This document shows positions 9,811-18,016 of a stretch of DNA of 34,067 bases, piece after piece. Origin of the DNA: Pseudomonas neustonica (GTDB taxonomy: Bacteria > Pseudomonadota > Gammaproteobacteria > Pseudomonadales > Pseudomonadaceae). The stretch spans positions 1 to 34,067 of the forward strand of contig NZ_RKKU01000034.1 in NCBI RefSeq assembly GCF_003797945.1, read 5' to 3'. How positions within the stretch are numbered: the stretch's first letter is position 1; every line of letters starts with the position of its first letter. Under the pieces are notes generated by a model that saw only the letters and a program-made list of their open reading frames with translations, ran no database searches and was not told where the DNA came from. Made by a program: the position numbers and the translations under genes.

Positions 9811-9852
9811 ACTGTACGCCTGGCTTTGCTCGCAAATATTGACCTAGAGCAA
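9811..9852 (-). promoter_or_regulatory. ANR/FNR-like box and matching -10 upstream of ompW
   Basis: On the minus strand, TTGCTCTAGGTCAA (9839-9852) matches the FNR/ANR consensus TTGAT-N4-ATCAA in eight of ten defined positions. TACAGT at 9811-9816 can serve as the -10. If transcription begins at 9804, the box centre is at -41.5, the normal position for activation by FNR, and the -10 falls exactly where expected. The leader would be about 25 bases. Confidence 0.5.
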
Positions 9853-9893
9853 GAGAGCGTGCGTCTTGGTCAGCCAGGCCGTTAACAGCGCGG

Positions 9894-9922
9894 TTGAAGT
9901 CTCTTGATGCAACGCTGACAAT
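9894..9922 (+). promoter_or_regulatory. Possible promoter of the TonB2 operon
   Basis: TTGAAG (9894-9899) and GACAAT (9917-9922) are spaced by 17 bases, each matching the sigma-70 consensus in four of six positions. Transcription would begin about 45 bases before the ATG at 9974. No Fur-box-like sequence was recognised here. The match is modest. Confidence 0.3.
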
Positions 9923-9973
9923 GTTGCTCTTTTGGCGGCCGCTGACGGCCAACACTTCTCGGGGAGAAGGTGA

Positions 9974-10735
9974 ATGAGGGCAGTTTGGCTAACCGCATTG
10001 CTGTGTCTGCCGCTGGCGGTACAGGCGCAGCAAGCCGTGCAGCAGGCGCAGCAGCAAAGCAGCGAATTGACTAGCACGGCCGTAGCGTCGCAGCGCCGTA
10101 TCGATCAGCTAGACGACGCTGCGCGCAACGCCCTGGAAAACTACCGTCAGGCCAATCAGCAGATCAGTCAGTTGGCCGAGTACAACAGCCGGATGGCAAA
10201 GGTCGTCGCGCAGCAGCAGCAAGAGCTGAGTAGTTTGCATGCGCAGCTGGGGAGTGTCGAGCACACCCAGGCGGAGATGCGTCCCCTGATTAGCCGCATG
10301 GTGGATACGCTGGAGCAGTTTGTCGCGGTCGATATGCCCTTTTTGCTTGATGAGCGCCAACAGCGCGTAGCACGACTGCAGGATTTATTGGTGGATCCTG
10401 ACGTGAGTGTTGCCGAACTGTACCGGCGAGTGCTGGAGGCCTATCAGATCGAAAGTGACTACGGACGCACGCTGGAAGCCTGGCGTGGTGAACTGGTGCA
10501 GGCTGACGACAGCCGGGTGGTCGAGTTTCTGCGGCTGGGCCGTTTGATGTTGTTTTATCAAACGCTGGACGCGCAGGAGCAGGGCTATTGGGATACCGCG
10601 ACACAGCGCTGGCAACCCCTGCCGAATGGTTATCGCCGCACGCTGGAGCAGGGTATGGCGATCGCACGTACTGAGCAGGTGCCGGTCATGCTGCGCTTAC
10701 CCTTGCCAGCGGTGACTCAGGAGCAGACACCATGA
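9974..10735 (+). CDS. DUF3450 family periplasmic protein of the TonB2 operon
   Basis: The 253-residue product has a signal peptide (about residues 1-18, ending VQA) and a long glutamine-rich coiled coil (about 20-110). A conserved block follows, including FVAVDMPFLLDERQ, the typical core of DUF3450. The same family occupies the first place in Vibrio TonB2-type operons. Its exact role is not known; a periplasmic coiled-coil partner of TtpC is plausible. GGGGAGAAGG stands ahead of the ATG. Its end overlaps the next start by four bases (ATGA at 10732-10735), suggesting translational coupling. Confidence 0.9.
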   Translation: MRAVWLTALLCLPLAVQAQQAVQQAQQQSSELTSTAVASQRRIDQLDDAARNALENYRQANQQISQLAEYNSRMAKVVAQQQQELSSLHAQLGSVEHTQAEMRPLISRMVDTLEQFVAVDMPFLLDERQQRVARLQDLLVDPDVSVAELYRRVLEAYQIESDYGRTLEAWRGELVQADDSRVVEFLRLGRLMLFYQTLDAQEQGYWDTATQRWQPLPNGYRRTLEQGMAIARTEQVPVMLRLPLPAVTQEQTP

Positions 10736-12084
10736 AAGCATTGTGGATAGGGTGTCTGTTATTGGTCTTGCTGCCCTTGAGTCAGGCGCAGGCGCAAGCG
10801 CCCAACAAGCAGGATCTGCTGCGCAGTATTCGCGACACCCGTGGCGCTGAAGAGGCGCAAATGCACGCGCGCGAGCAGGCATTCTTGCGCGAAAAGGATC
10901 AGCAGCAACAGCGCATGGCTACCAAGGTAGGGCAGCGTGATGAGTTGCAATCCGCCGCCGATGCTTTGGATGCCCAGTTTCAGCAGCAGAGCGAAGCGTT
11001 GGCCGCAGCCAGGGCGGCATTGGCTGAGCGCAGTGGCGATCTGGGTGAGTTGTTTGGTGTGGTGCGCCAAAGCGCAGGTGATACCCGTAGTCAGTGGCAG
11101 GACTCGTTGCTGAACAGCCGTTTCCCGGAGCGTTTGCAGGAGCTCGATACGCTGGCGCAAAGTCAGGAGATTCCGCGGGTAGAACAGCTGGAGCAGTTTT
11201 GGTATCGGCTACAGCAGGATATGACGGCTAGCGGCGAAGTCAGCCGCTATGACGCCCCCGTTGTGGATCGTCACGGCGAAACGGCGCTGCAACCTGTGGT
11301 CAGTGTTGGTCCCTTCGTCGCGTTGAGCGAACAGCAGTACCTGAGCTACCAGCGGGACAGTCAGCAACTGCTGGCAGCAGCGCGCCAACCCGCCGGCACG
11401 GGACTCATCGCCGACTTCGTCGCGCCCAGAGAGGGCATGGCTGATCTCTGGATCGACCCTGCGCGCGGTAATGTGATTGAGCAGTTGCAGCGCACGCCCA
11501 AGTTGCTTGAGCGAGTGATGCAAGGCGGGATCGTGGGTTATGTGATTATTGCTCTGGGGGCGTTTGGCATCCTGCTGGCGCTGGCTCGGCTGATCTGGTT
11601 GCAGGGTGTGCAACGCCGGGTAGACCGGCAAGCCGCTGACCTGGATAAACTACAGGCCGACAATCCGCTGGGTCGGGTGCTCAGTGTGATCGGCAGCCAG
11701 CCTCGCCTGGAAGAGCTGGATACGCTGGAGCTCAAACTGGATGAGGCGATTCTCAAGGAAACGCCTGCACTGGAGCGTTGGCAAGGGCTGATCAAACTGC
11801 TCGCGGCGGTTGCGCCGCTACTGGGTCTATTGGGCACGGTCACTGGCATGATCGCCACCTTTCAGGCGATTACGCTGTTCGGCACCGGGGATCCCAAGCT
11901 GATGGCGGGCGGTATTTCCCAGGCGCTGGTGACCACAGTGCTGGGTTTGATCGCGGCGATTCCGCTGCTGTTTATGCATAGTTTGGTTGCTGCCCGCAGC
12001 AAAGCGCTGATTCAGTTGCTCGAGCAGCAAAGTGCGGGACTGATTGCGCTGCACCTGGGTGGCGGAGACACGCCGCGTGATTGA
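10732..12084 (+). CDS. ttpC: TtpC-like protein: periplasmic coiled coil plus MotA/TolQ/ExbB domain
   Basis: In Vibrio, TtpC is an additional inner-membrane component required by the TonB2 system. This 450-residue protein fits: a signal peptide (about 1-23), a long charged and glutamine-rich periplasmic region with coiled-coil character (about 25-250), then a first membrane segment near 264-285. A MotA/TolQ/ExbB proton-channel block follows with VAPLLGLLGTVTGMIATFQA and the GGISQALVTTVLGL stretch. ExbB proper has no such periplasmic extension, which separates it from the next gene. It overlaps the upstream gene by four bases and the downstream exbB2 by eight. Confidence 0.9.
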   Translation: MKALWIGCLLLVLLPLSQAQAQAPNKQDLLRSIRDTRGAEEAQMHAREQAFLREKDQQQQRMATKVGQRDELQSAADALDAQFQQQSEALAAARAALAERSGDLGELFGVVRQSAGDTRSQWQDSLLNSRFPERLQELDTLAQSQEIPRVEQLEQFWYRLQQDMTASGEVSRYDAPVVDRHGETALQPVVSVGPFVALSEQQYLSYQRDSQQLLAAARQPAGTGLIADFVAPREGMADLWIDPARGNVIEQLQRTPKLLERVMQGGIVGYVIIALGAFGILLALARLIWLQGVQRRVDRQAADLDKLQADNPLGRVLSVIGSQPRLEELDTLELKLDEAILKETPALERWQGLIKLLAAVAPLLGLLGTVTGMIATFQAITLFGTGDPKLMAGGISQALVTTVLGLIAAIPLLFMHSLVAARSKALIQLLEQQSAGLIALHLGGGDTPRD

Positions 12085-12592
12085 AGCAGTCTGGCGACTG
12101 CGGGACTTCCTCGACAGCGGCGGTTGGGTGCTGTGGGGCATTCTGCTGGTCACCATTGTGCTGTGGACCCTGATGCTGGAGCGGCTGTGGTTTCTTGGAC
12201 GAGTGTTTCCACGCCAGGCCAAGGACTATCAACAGGCCTGGCTGGGGCGAGGGGAGCGCCGCAGTTTGGCTGCGCGGCATATCCGCAGTGCCTGGTTGTC
12301 ACAGGCGCAGCAGCGATTGACTCAATACCTGCCGATGGTGCGGGTACTGATCGCGCTCTGTCCCTTGCTCGGTTTGCTCGGTACCGTTAGCGGCATGATT
12401 CAGGTATTTGACGTCATGGCTCTCAGCGGTAACGGTAATCCCCGGGCCATGGCGGCCGGTGTATCGCGTTCAACCGTGCCGACCATGGCCGGCATGGTCA
12501 TCGCTATCAGTGGGTTATTTTGTTTGGCGCGACTCGATCAACAGTCACGCCGGGCTTTGCAGCGGTTGTCTGACCGCCTGCGTCACGAATAG
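12077..12592 (+). CDS. exbB2: Biopolymer transport protein ExbB2 (MotA/TolQ/ExbB family)
   Basis: This 171-residue inner-membrane protein would form the proton-channel pentamer that, with ExbD2, energises TonB2. It has a first membrane segment (about 13-38, GGWVLWGILLVTIVLW), a cytoplasmic loop, and the conserved channel block CPLLGLLGTVSGMIQVFD followed by GVSRSTVPTMAGMVIAI. The GTG at 12077 is preferred over an ATG at 12044: it directly precedes the conserved IEAVWRL start and has GGCGGAG at good distance. It overlaps ttpC by eight bases. It is shorter than E. coli ExbB, as usual for TonB2-linked ExbB proteins. Confidence 0.92.
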   Translation: MIEAVWRLRDFLDSGGWVLWGILLVTIVLWTLMLERLWFLGRVFPRQAKDYQQAWLGRGERRSLAARHIRSAWLSQAQQRLTQYLPMVRVLIALCPLLGLLGTVSGMIQVFDVMALSGNGNPRAMAAGVSRSTVPTMAGMVIAISGLFCLARLDQQSRRALQRLSDRLRHE

Positions 12593-12603
12593 GAGCGCGC
12601 CGC

Positions 12604-13017
12604 ATGCGCATGCGCAGGCATCACAGTACAGCGGATGAGGAGGCAGGCATCGATTTGACGCCTATGCTGGATATCGTCTTCATCATGCTGATCTTCTTCA
12701 TTGTTACCAGCTCCTTCATCAAGGAGTCGGGTATCACGGTAGAGCGACCCTCGGCTGCGAGTGCCAGCGAGAAGCCCAAGGGCAATATTCTGATTGCGGT
12801 CAGTGCCGATGGCGAGATCTGGATGGACCGCAAACCCGTGGATATCCGCGCGGTTCGCGCTGCGGTGGAGCGCATGCGGGTTGATCAACCGGACAGCACC
12901 GTGGTTGTGCAGGCAGACAAGGATGCGCGCAGCGGGCTGGTGATCAGGGTGATGGACCAGGCCCGCTTGGCCGGGGTTGAAGATGTAGCATTGGCTGCTA
13001 CGGCAGAACGACGCTGA
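12604..13017 (+). CDS. exbD2: Biopolymer transport protein ExbD2
   Basis: ExbD pairs with ExbB to couple the proton gradient to TonB. The 137-residue protein has a short cytoplasmic N terminus and one membrane segment (about 22-40). The conserved LTPMLDIVFIMLIFF block carries Asp23, the equivalent of the essential membrane aspartate of E. coli ExbD. A periplasmic domain of about 95 residues follows. AGGAG at 12591-12595 gives a good ribosome site; a second ATG two codons later is possible. The stop shares one base with the tonB2 start. Confidence 0.95.
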   Translation: MRMRRHHSTADEEAGIDLTPMLDIVFIMLIFFIVTSSFIKESGITVERPSAASASEKPKGNILIAVSADGEIWMDRKPVDIRAVRAAVERMRVDQPDSTVVVQADKDARSGLVIRVMDQARLAGVEDVALAATAERR

Positions 13018-13727
13018 TGCGATTGCTGCTCAGCTTTATGGGCGCCCTACTGGTTGCGCTGGCCCTGTTCACGCTGATGGTGGTGTTGATCACGCCACCA
13101 GAGCGTGAGACTGAGCGGCCCGAGGAACTGGTGCGGGTTGGCGTCGTGCGCAGTATCAGCGAGAGCCCGAACGAAGACGCATCGCCGCAGAGACTGCAGC
13201 GTCCGGAACGGCCAACGCCACCCGCACCGCTAAAACCGCCACAGCTTGCTGCGCCTGTAGCGCAGCCCCCGCCGCAACTGCAGCTGCAGATTGCAGTGCC
13301 TCAGTTGCAGAGCACAATGCAGCTGAGCGCCGCGCCACCGCAGAGCAACCTGCAACCCGCACCTGCCGCCGCCAGTGCGAGTACCCATACCGCTTCGCCA
13401 ACGGCATCCGCTGAGGCTGTCGTGGCGGCGTCTCCGCCGGGAGCAGTAGAGGAAGCCGAGCCCAAGGTTAATATTAAGCCCGACTATCCGCAGCGAGCCC
13501 TGCGCGCGGGTATTGAAGGTGAAGTAACCTTGCGTTTCACCATCACGCCGGAGGGCCGGGTGGATAACTTGCGGGTAACCGCTGCTGAACCGCCCGGGGT
13601 GTTTGAGCGTGAGGCCCGGCGTGCGGTCAGACGCTGGCGCTTTGAGCCGCGACGCGAGAATGGTCATGCGGTGGCGCGCGAAGCGGTCAAGACACTGTAT
13701 TTTCGTATGCCGGAAGGTCGGCGCTGA
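13017..13727 (+). CDS. tonB2: TonB2-type energy transducer
   Basis: TonB spans the periplasm and pulls on outer-membrane receptors. The 236-residue protein has an N-terminal anchor (about 4-27) and a proline- and glutamine-rich linker (about 60-140). The C-terminal TonB domain (about 150-232) contains PDYPQRALRAGIEGEVTLRF, the PEGRVDNLRV stretch and a WRFEP motif. Length and placement after exbD2 match TonB2 proteins. The start ATG overlaps the exbD2 stop by one base and its stop overlaps the next gene by one base. No receptor gene is present in the window, so the cargo is unknown. Confidence 0.93.
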   Translation: MRLLLSFMGALLVALALFTLMVVLITPPERETERPEELVRVGVVRSISESPNEDASPQRLQRPERPTPPAPLKPPQLAAPVAQPPPQLQLQIAVPQLQSTMQLSAAPPQSNLQPAPAAASASTHTASPTASAEAVVAASPPGAVEEAEPKVNIKPDYPQRALRAGIEGEVTLRFTITPEGRVDNLRVTAAEPPGVFEREARRAVRRWRFEPRRENGHAVAREAVKTLYFRMPEGRR

Positions 13728-14803
13728 TGCGCTCGTTACTGCTTTTATTATGTCTGCTGGTATCGCCTTTGGCGCTGGCGCAGCAAATTGATCCCAAGGT
13801 ATTCATGGCGCTGGAAGAGGCGCGTGATGTGCTGCAGTCGGGTCATCCGAGTGCAGCCGAGCGTCTGCTTGCTGAAGTGCTGAAAAGTACTAACTCAGGC
13901 TCGCTGGAGCAGGCTTTGGTGCAGCAGCGTCTGGGCTATCTGGCCATTGCGCGCGAGGATTATCCTGCTGCTATTCGGTGGCTGGAGCAGGCGCTGGCAC
14001 AGGGAGCACTGGATGCCAACGCGGTGCAGCAGGATCGGCGTAACCTGGCGCAACTACTGGTACAGCAGGGCCGCTATCAGCAGGCAGTGACTGTGTTGGA
14101 GGCCGAAAGCACCCATGGCATGCCGTTGGAGATGCGGCAGCTGCTGGTACAGGCTTATCGTGAGCTGAAGGATTATCGTAAGGCGATACCGCTGGCGGAG
14201 CAGATAGTGCGCGCCAACCCGTCGGCGGACGATCTTTGGTATCAGCTATTGGCGGGCATGAACTATGAGCTGCGACGCTATGCTCAGGCGGTCACCTGGT
14301 TGCAGGTGCTGGTGCGCCGCGCACCGGGCAATATTGAAGTCTGGCGCCAGCTAGCCAGTATGCAGAGTATGGCCGGACAGCAAGTGGAGGCCGCCGCGAC
14401 CTTACGCCTGGCCTACGAAGGTGGGGTCGGCTTGGCGGCAACGGATCTGAATAATATGGTGGCATTGCATGCGCAGGCTGGCGCGCCTTGGCAGGCCGCG
14501 CGCTTGCTGGAGGCCTTGATTGACCAGGCGTTGTTACCCGCCGATCAGCAACAGCGCTTGCGTTTGGCGCAATTGTGGCAAGCTGCACGGGATCAAAATC
14601 GGGCGCTCAGCGCCTGGCGGCAACTGGCTCAGCAGAGCGGCGATGCGGGTTACTGGTTGCAGGTGGCCTATTTGCAATATCAGCAGGCTGACTGGTCTGC
14701 CTTGCAGGCAACGCTGGCCCAGACTCGCCCCGCAAATGCAGAGCAGCGCCGGCAGTTACAGTCCCTGCGCAATGCTGCTGCGGCGGCGCAAATCAATCCC
14801 TGA
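13727..14803 (+). CDS. TPR-repeat periplasmic protein of the TonB2 operon
   Basis: The 358-residue product has a signal peptide (about 1-19, ending LALAQ) and helical repeats of about 34 residues through its length, for example LGYLAIAREDYPAAIRWLEQAL and the YRELKDYRKAIPLAEQIV unit. These are tetratricopeptide repeats, scaffolds for protein binding. Vibrio TonB2 operons end with a similar TPR gene. Its partner is unknown; the coupling to tonB2 by a one-base overlap argues for a shared complex. Its stop codon directly abuts the stop of the convergent DUF3299 gene. Confidence 0.88.
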   Translation: MRSLLLLLCLLVSPLALAQQIDPKVFMALEEARDVLQSGHPSAAERLLAEVLKSTNSGSLEQALVQQRLGYLAIAREDYPAAIRWLEQALAQGALDANAVQQDRRNLAQLLVQQGRYQQAVTVLEAESTHGMPLEMRQLLVQAYRELKDYRKAIPLAEQIVRANPSADDLWYQLLAGMNYELRRYAQAVTWLQVLVRRAPGNIEVWRQLASMQSMAGQQVEAAATLRLAYEGGVGLAATDLNNMVALHAQAGAPWQAARLLEALIDQALLPADQQQRLRLAQLWQAARDQNRALSAWRQLAQQSGDAGYWLQVAYLQYQQADWSALQATLAQTRPANAEQRRQLQSLRNAAAAAQINP

Positions 14804-15331
14804 TTAGTACTCAAATATCTCGATCTTGCTGGCGCTCATACGGTAGCCGGCGCTGGCTAGTTCGCTCTCACTTTGCTCGACATGCAGAGTGCCGGTGATC
14901 CAGAAGGGTACGTAAGTGGCATCCAGGGCTACACCCTCATCGCTTTGTACCAAGACAATCTGGTTGGACGGCGGGGGTGGTACGTGGATGCAGGCGCCAA
15001 AGTAGGGGACCAACAAAAACTCGGTTACCCGGTTATCGTCGGTTAGTGTCAGCGGCACTATATAGCCCGGCAACTTGACGTCTTCACCATCGAGCTTGGC
15101 GACGGTGGGCGCCTGGGGCTTTTGTTGATCAACTACCGAGGTGCCGCCAGCATTGGCGTTTTCACTGAGTACGTCGGCCAGCTGCGACATGTCGTGCATC
15201 GGCTGTGGCATACCAAACTGGTCTGCTGTGCCCGGCGGGATCAAATCATCCCAGCTCAATTCGCGCGCGGCTTGAGTGGGTAGGCTGGCCAGCAACAGGG
15301 CCAGCAGTGAAACGTTAATCAGGGCACGCAC
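14804..15331 (-). CDS. DUF3299 protein, last gene of the zinc-responsive module
   Basis: This 175-residue exported protein starts with a signal peptide ending near TQA (residues 1-21), then RELSWDDLIPPG, the typical beginning of the mature part of DUF3299. The conserved core includes LPGYIVPL, FLLVPYFGACIHVPPPP and a G-Y-R-M ending. Cys and His in the ACIH stretch could bind metal, but that is speculation. Homologues lie in Zur-controlled operons of Pseudomonas and Vibrio with a ZrgA-like protein and an ABC transporter. It starts at GTG 15331, 14 bases after the permease stop, with GAGGA overlapping that stop. Confidence 0.9.
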   Translation of the reverse strand: MRALINVSLLALLLASLPTQAARELSWDDLIPPGTADQFGMPQPMHDMSQLADVLSENANAGGTSVVDQQKPQAPTVAKLDGEDVKLPGYIVPLTLTDDNRVTEFLLVPYFGACIHVPPPPSNQIVLVQSDEGVALDATYVPFWITGTLHVEQSESELASAGYRMSASKIEIFEY

Positions 15332-15345
15332 GCGGGTGATTATCC

Positions 15346-16608
15346 TCAGGTCTTGATCGAAAGGCCGTCCACCAGCGCTAGCCGGTAGGCGCGCCAGGCA
15401 GGAATGCAGGCCAGCAGCTGGCTGGCACCGAGTATGCTCGCCATCAGTTTACATTCAGCCGGGCTGGGCCAGCCCAGTGGCATGAACAGGCCGTACTCTT
15501 GTTCCAATACGGGCTGCGCTATCCAAAGGCCAATATACAGCAAGCCCAGACCGAGCAGTATCCCGGCGGCGGCCAATGCCATGGCTTCCAGCACCAGCAA
15601 GCTGAAGATGTGCCATGGCTTGGCCCCGACGGAGCGCAGTATGGCCATTTCCCGGCGGCGTTCATTGAGGCTGCCAAGAATGGCGCTTAGCATGCCAACC
15701 AGTCCGGTTAGCACTACGCAGGCAGAGACCAGCAACAAGGCCTTTTCTGCCACGCTGAGCAAACTCCATAATTCCTGCAGTGCTACGCCAGGCATGATCG
15801 CCAGCAAGGGTTCGCCACTGAACTGATTGACCTGTCGCTGCACAGCGAAGGTATCGATGCGCCGGTTCAGGCCCAACAGCATCGCGGTAATGGCAGTGGG
15901 CGTGAGGTCCAGTTGTCTGGTCTGCTCGGCGCTGACATGGCCGCTGCCACGGGCAGGCATGCCCTGTTGCCAATCTACGTGCAGGGCGGTGATGGCTTGC
16001 AGGCTGACGTGAATGGTGCGGTCAACCGGGGTGCCGGTCTTGGCCAGAATACCGCTGACGTGAAAGGGTTTGTCTGCGTGCTCTACAAAGCTGACGGCAC
16101 CGGCGCCATGCGCCAACACCATCTCGGTACCCAATTTGTAACCCAATTCGCGGGCGATGTCGGCGCCGATGACGGCGTCGTACAGGTCATCGAAGGCTTT
16201 GCCCTGGCTGAAAACCAGAGGCTTGTCGCGGCCAAAACGGAAGTGGCTAAAGTAGCTCTGGTCCGTTCCCATTACACGAAAACCGCGATGCGAGTCACCG
16301 AGCGAAATGGGGATGGCCCACTTCACCTGTGGCAGGGTGCTGATGTTGTTGTAGCTTTCCCAGCGGATGTTGTTGGTGGCGTTGCCGATGCGGAACACCG
16401 AGTACAGTAGCAGCTGTACCGAACCGGAGCGTGCGCCGACAATCAGATCAGTTCCGCTAATGGTGCTGGCAAAGCTCGCGCGGGCTTCGCTGCGCACGCG
16501 CTCCACGGTCAGTAGCAGGGTAACGCTCAGGGCGATGACCAATACCGTCAACAGCGCAGTCACGCGTCTGTTTTTAAGGCTTTGCAGGGCCAGACGAAGC
16601 AAATACAT
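15346..16608 (-). CDS. ABC transporter permease, FtsX/MacB type, of the zinc-responsive module
   Basis: The 420-residue inner-membrane protein has one N-terminal membrane segment (about 15-38), a large periplasmic domain (about 40-280) and three closely placed membrane segments in the last 140 residues. The cytoplasmic loop carries LNERRREMAILRSVGAKPWHI, the FtsX-family signature for contact with the ATPase. This topology belongs to the MacB/LolC group, which moves substrates or force from the periplasmic side rather than acting like ZnuB. The start overlaps the ATPase stop by one base (TGATG). In Vibrio the equivalent gene is zrgC-like; that name is not firm here. Confidence 0.9.
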   Translation of the reverse strand: MYLLRLALQSLKNRRVTALLTVLVIALSVTLLLTVERVRSEARASFASTISGTDLIVGARSGSVQLLLYSVFRIGNATNNIRWESYNNISTLPQVKWAIPISLGDSHRGFRVMGTDQSYFSHFRFGRDKPLVFSQGKAFDDLYDAVIGADIARELGYKLGTEMVLAHGAGAVSFVEHADKPFHVSGILAKTGTPVDRTIHVSLQAITALHVDWQQGMPARGSGHVSAEQTRQLDLTPTAITAMLLGLNRRIDTFAVQRQVNQFSGEPLLAIMPGVALQELWSLLSVAEKALLLVSACVVLTGLVGMLSAILGSLNERRREMAILRSVGAKPWHIFSLLVLEAMALAAAGILLGLGLLYIGLWIAQPVLEQEYGLFMPLGWPSPAECKLMASILGASQLLACIPAWRAYRLALVDGLSIKT

Positions 16609-17318
16609 CAGTTCACCTCCGCACTGGCGGCGCGATTCAATTCAGGCAAGGCCAGGCTGCGATCAAATAGCGGGGCCAGTGCGGTGTCGTGGCTGACGAA
16701 TAACAGGCTGCTGCCGGCCTCGGCGCATTCAGCAAACAGCAATTGGATAAAGGCCTCACGGCTGTCAGCGTCCAGTGCCGAGGTGGGCTCGTCGGCGATC
16801 ACCAGTTCGGGCGTGCCGATCAGGGCCCGTGCCGCTGCGACTCGCTGCTGTTGGCCGATGGACAGGGTCGTGGCTGGCCTGTTCAACAGTGCTGGGTCAG
16901 TCAGACCTAGGCCCTGTAACAAGTGGGTAGCGGCTGCGCTCAGACTGCCGTGGCGTTGCTCTGCGCGCTGCTTGCGTTGCTGCGAGAAGCGGCAGGGCAG
17001 CAGGACGTTGTCCTGCACCGAGAGGTAAGGCAGCAGGTTGAACATCTGGAAGATGTAGCCACTATGCTCAGCACGAAAGCGATCGCGCTGACGGGCCGAA
17101 AGCGCATTGAGTGACTGACCCAGCAGGGTTACTTCACCCTCTTGCGGCAGGTGCACGCCACCCAGCAGACCAAGCAGCGTGGTCTTGCCGCTGCCTGACG
17201 GCCCCTTTAGAAATAGTCTCTCACCCGGCGCCAAGGCGAAGTGATCGATATCCAGCAGCACTGGCTGTTTTGGCCAGGCAAAGCGCAGGTTATTCAGTTC
17301 TAGCAGGGGGCGGGTCAT
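16608..17318 (-). CDS. ABC transporter ATP-binding protein, LolD/MacB type, of the zinc-responsive module
   Basis: This 236-residue cytoplasmic ATPase would drive the adjacent permease. Walker A is GPSGSGKTT, a Q-loop lies in YIFQMFNLLPYLS, Walker B is LVIADEPTSALD and the switch histidine is in FVSHD. The ABC signature reads LSIGQQQR rather than the usual LSGGQQQR, so the first glycine is isoleucine. The ATG at 17318 is chosen because MTRPLLELNNLRF follows the usual pattern; a TTG at 17327 in the same frame has GGA a little closer and cannot be excluded. Forty-five bases separate it from the zrgA-like stop. Confidence 0.9.
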   Translation of the reverse strand: MTRPLLELNNLRFAWPKQPVLLDIDHFALAPGERLFLKGPSGSGKTTLLGLLGGVHLPQEGEVTLLGQSLNALSARQRDRFRAEHSGYIFQMFNLLPYLSVQDNVLLPCRFSQQRKQRAEQRHGSLSAAATHLLQGLGLTDPALLNRPATTLSIGQQQRVAAARALIGTPELVIADEPTSALDADSREAFIQLLFAECAEAGSSLLFVSHDTALAPLFDRSLALPELNRAASAEVN

Positions 17319-17363
17319 CGTTAGCAAGTTTCCACGGGCTGGCTCGGCAAAGTAATCAGGGTA

Positions 17364-17984
17364 TCACTCGAAGTTGATAACCGGGTTGTTGGCTGTCAGT
17401 TCGGCACCCATTTGGCCTGCGGGGGTAATGGCTTGCACGTTGAGGCGCTGCAGTCCTGGATACACGTTAAACAGGGGTAGTTGCAGGCTGGTCAGCGCTT
17501 CGGGCTGGGCACAGGTGAAGCTGTAGCTGGCCTCAATGTCGGCATGCTCATGATGGTGTTCTTCATGATCATGGTCGTGAGCGGCTTCTTCGTGCTCGTG
17601 CTCATGCTTTTCATCATGATCTTCGTGCTCGTGCTCGTGCTCGTGCTCGTTGCCTGCGAAGAGAGGGCTGTCGAGGTCAACGGATGCCTGGCTACAACCG
17701 GCGGCGGCAGGCAGCTGGAATAGTTGAGACGCGTCGCGCAGTTGGGCTTGCACTGCAGCCACTTTGGCGATGTCCTCAGGCTGGCTGGCAGCGTGCTCAA
17801 AGCCCACCAGGTTTGCCGCCGGGCTGTCGAGTTCCAGGCTCACTTGAGTGCCATCTATCGCTATGTTCAAGCTGGCAACACCGTGCTCATGGGCGTCAAG
17901 GCTGCTGTGTTCCTTGTGGCCGTCAGCCAGGGCATAGACGCTGAGTGGAAGGGCAAGACTGAGAGTGGCGAGATGGCGGCGCAT
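17364..17984 (-). CDS. ZrgA-like His-rich periplasmic protein (DUF2796), zinc uptake
   Basis: The 206-residue exported protein has a signal peptide (about 1-20, ending YALA), the conserved start HEHGVASLNIAIDG and SPAANLVGFEHA of DUF2796, and a histidine/acid-rich stretch with 15 His within about 38 residues near the middle. A C-terminal beta-rich part follows. Homologues (ZrgA of Vibrio; a Zur-controlled Pseudomonas operon) take part in zinc acquisition, so it probably binds Zn2+ in the periplasm for the ABC transporter. It heads a four-gene operon behind a Zur box at 18017-18039. The ribosome site is weak (AGAGAA). Confidence 0.9.
   Translation of the reverse strand: MRRHLATLSLALPLSVYALADGHKEHSSLDAHEHGVASLNIAIDGTQVSLELDSPAANLVGFEHAASQPEDIAKVAAVQAQLRDASQLFQLPAAAGCSQASVDLDSPLFAGNEHEHEHEHEDHDEKHEHEHEEAAHDHDHEEHHHEHADIEASYSFTCAQPEALTSLQLPLFNVYPGLQRLNVQAITPAGQMGAELTANNPVINFE
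17624..17650. repeat. Tandem hexanucleotide repeat encoding Glu-His dipeptides
   Basis: Four perfect copies of CGTGCT (17624-17647) plus a partial copy encode alternating Glu and His of the zrgA-like gene on the opposite strand. The unit length is a multiple of three, so slippage would change the number of dipeptides without a frameshift. Confidence 0.85.
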
Positions 17985-18016
17985 GATGAGTTCTCTGTAC
18001 GGTAAAATGAAGATAC

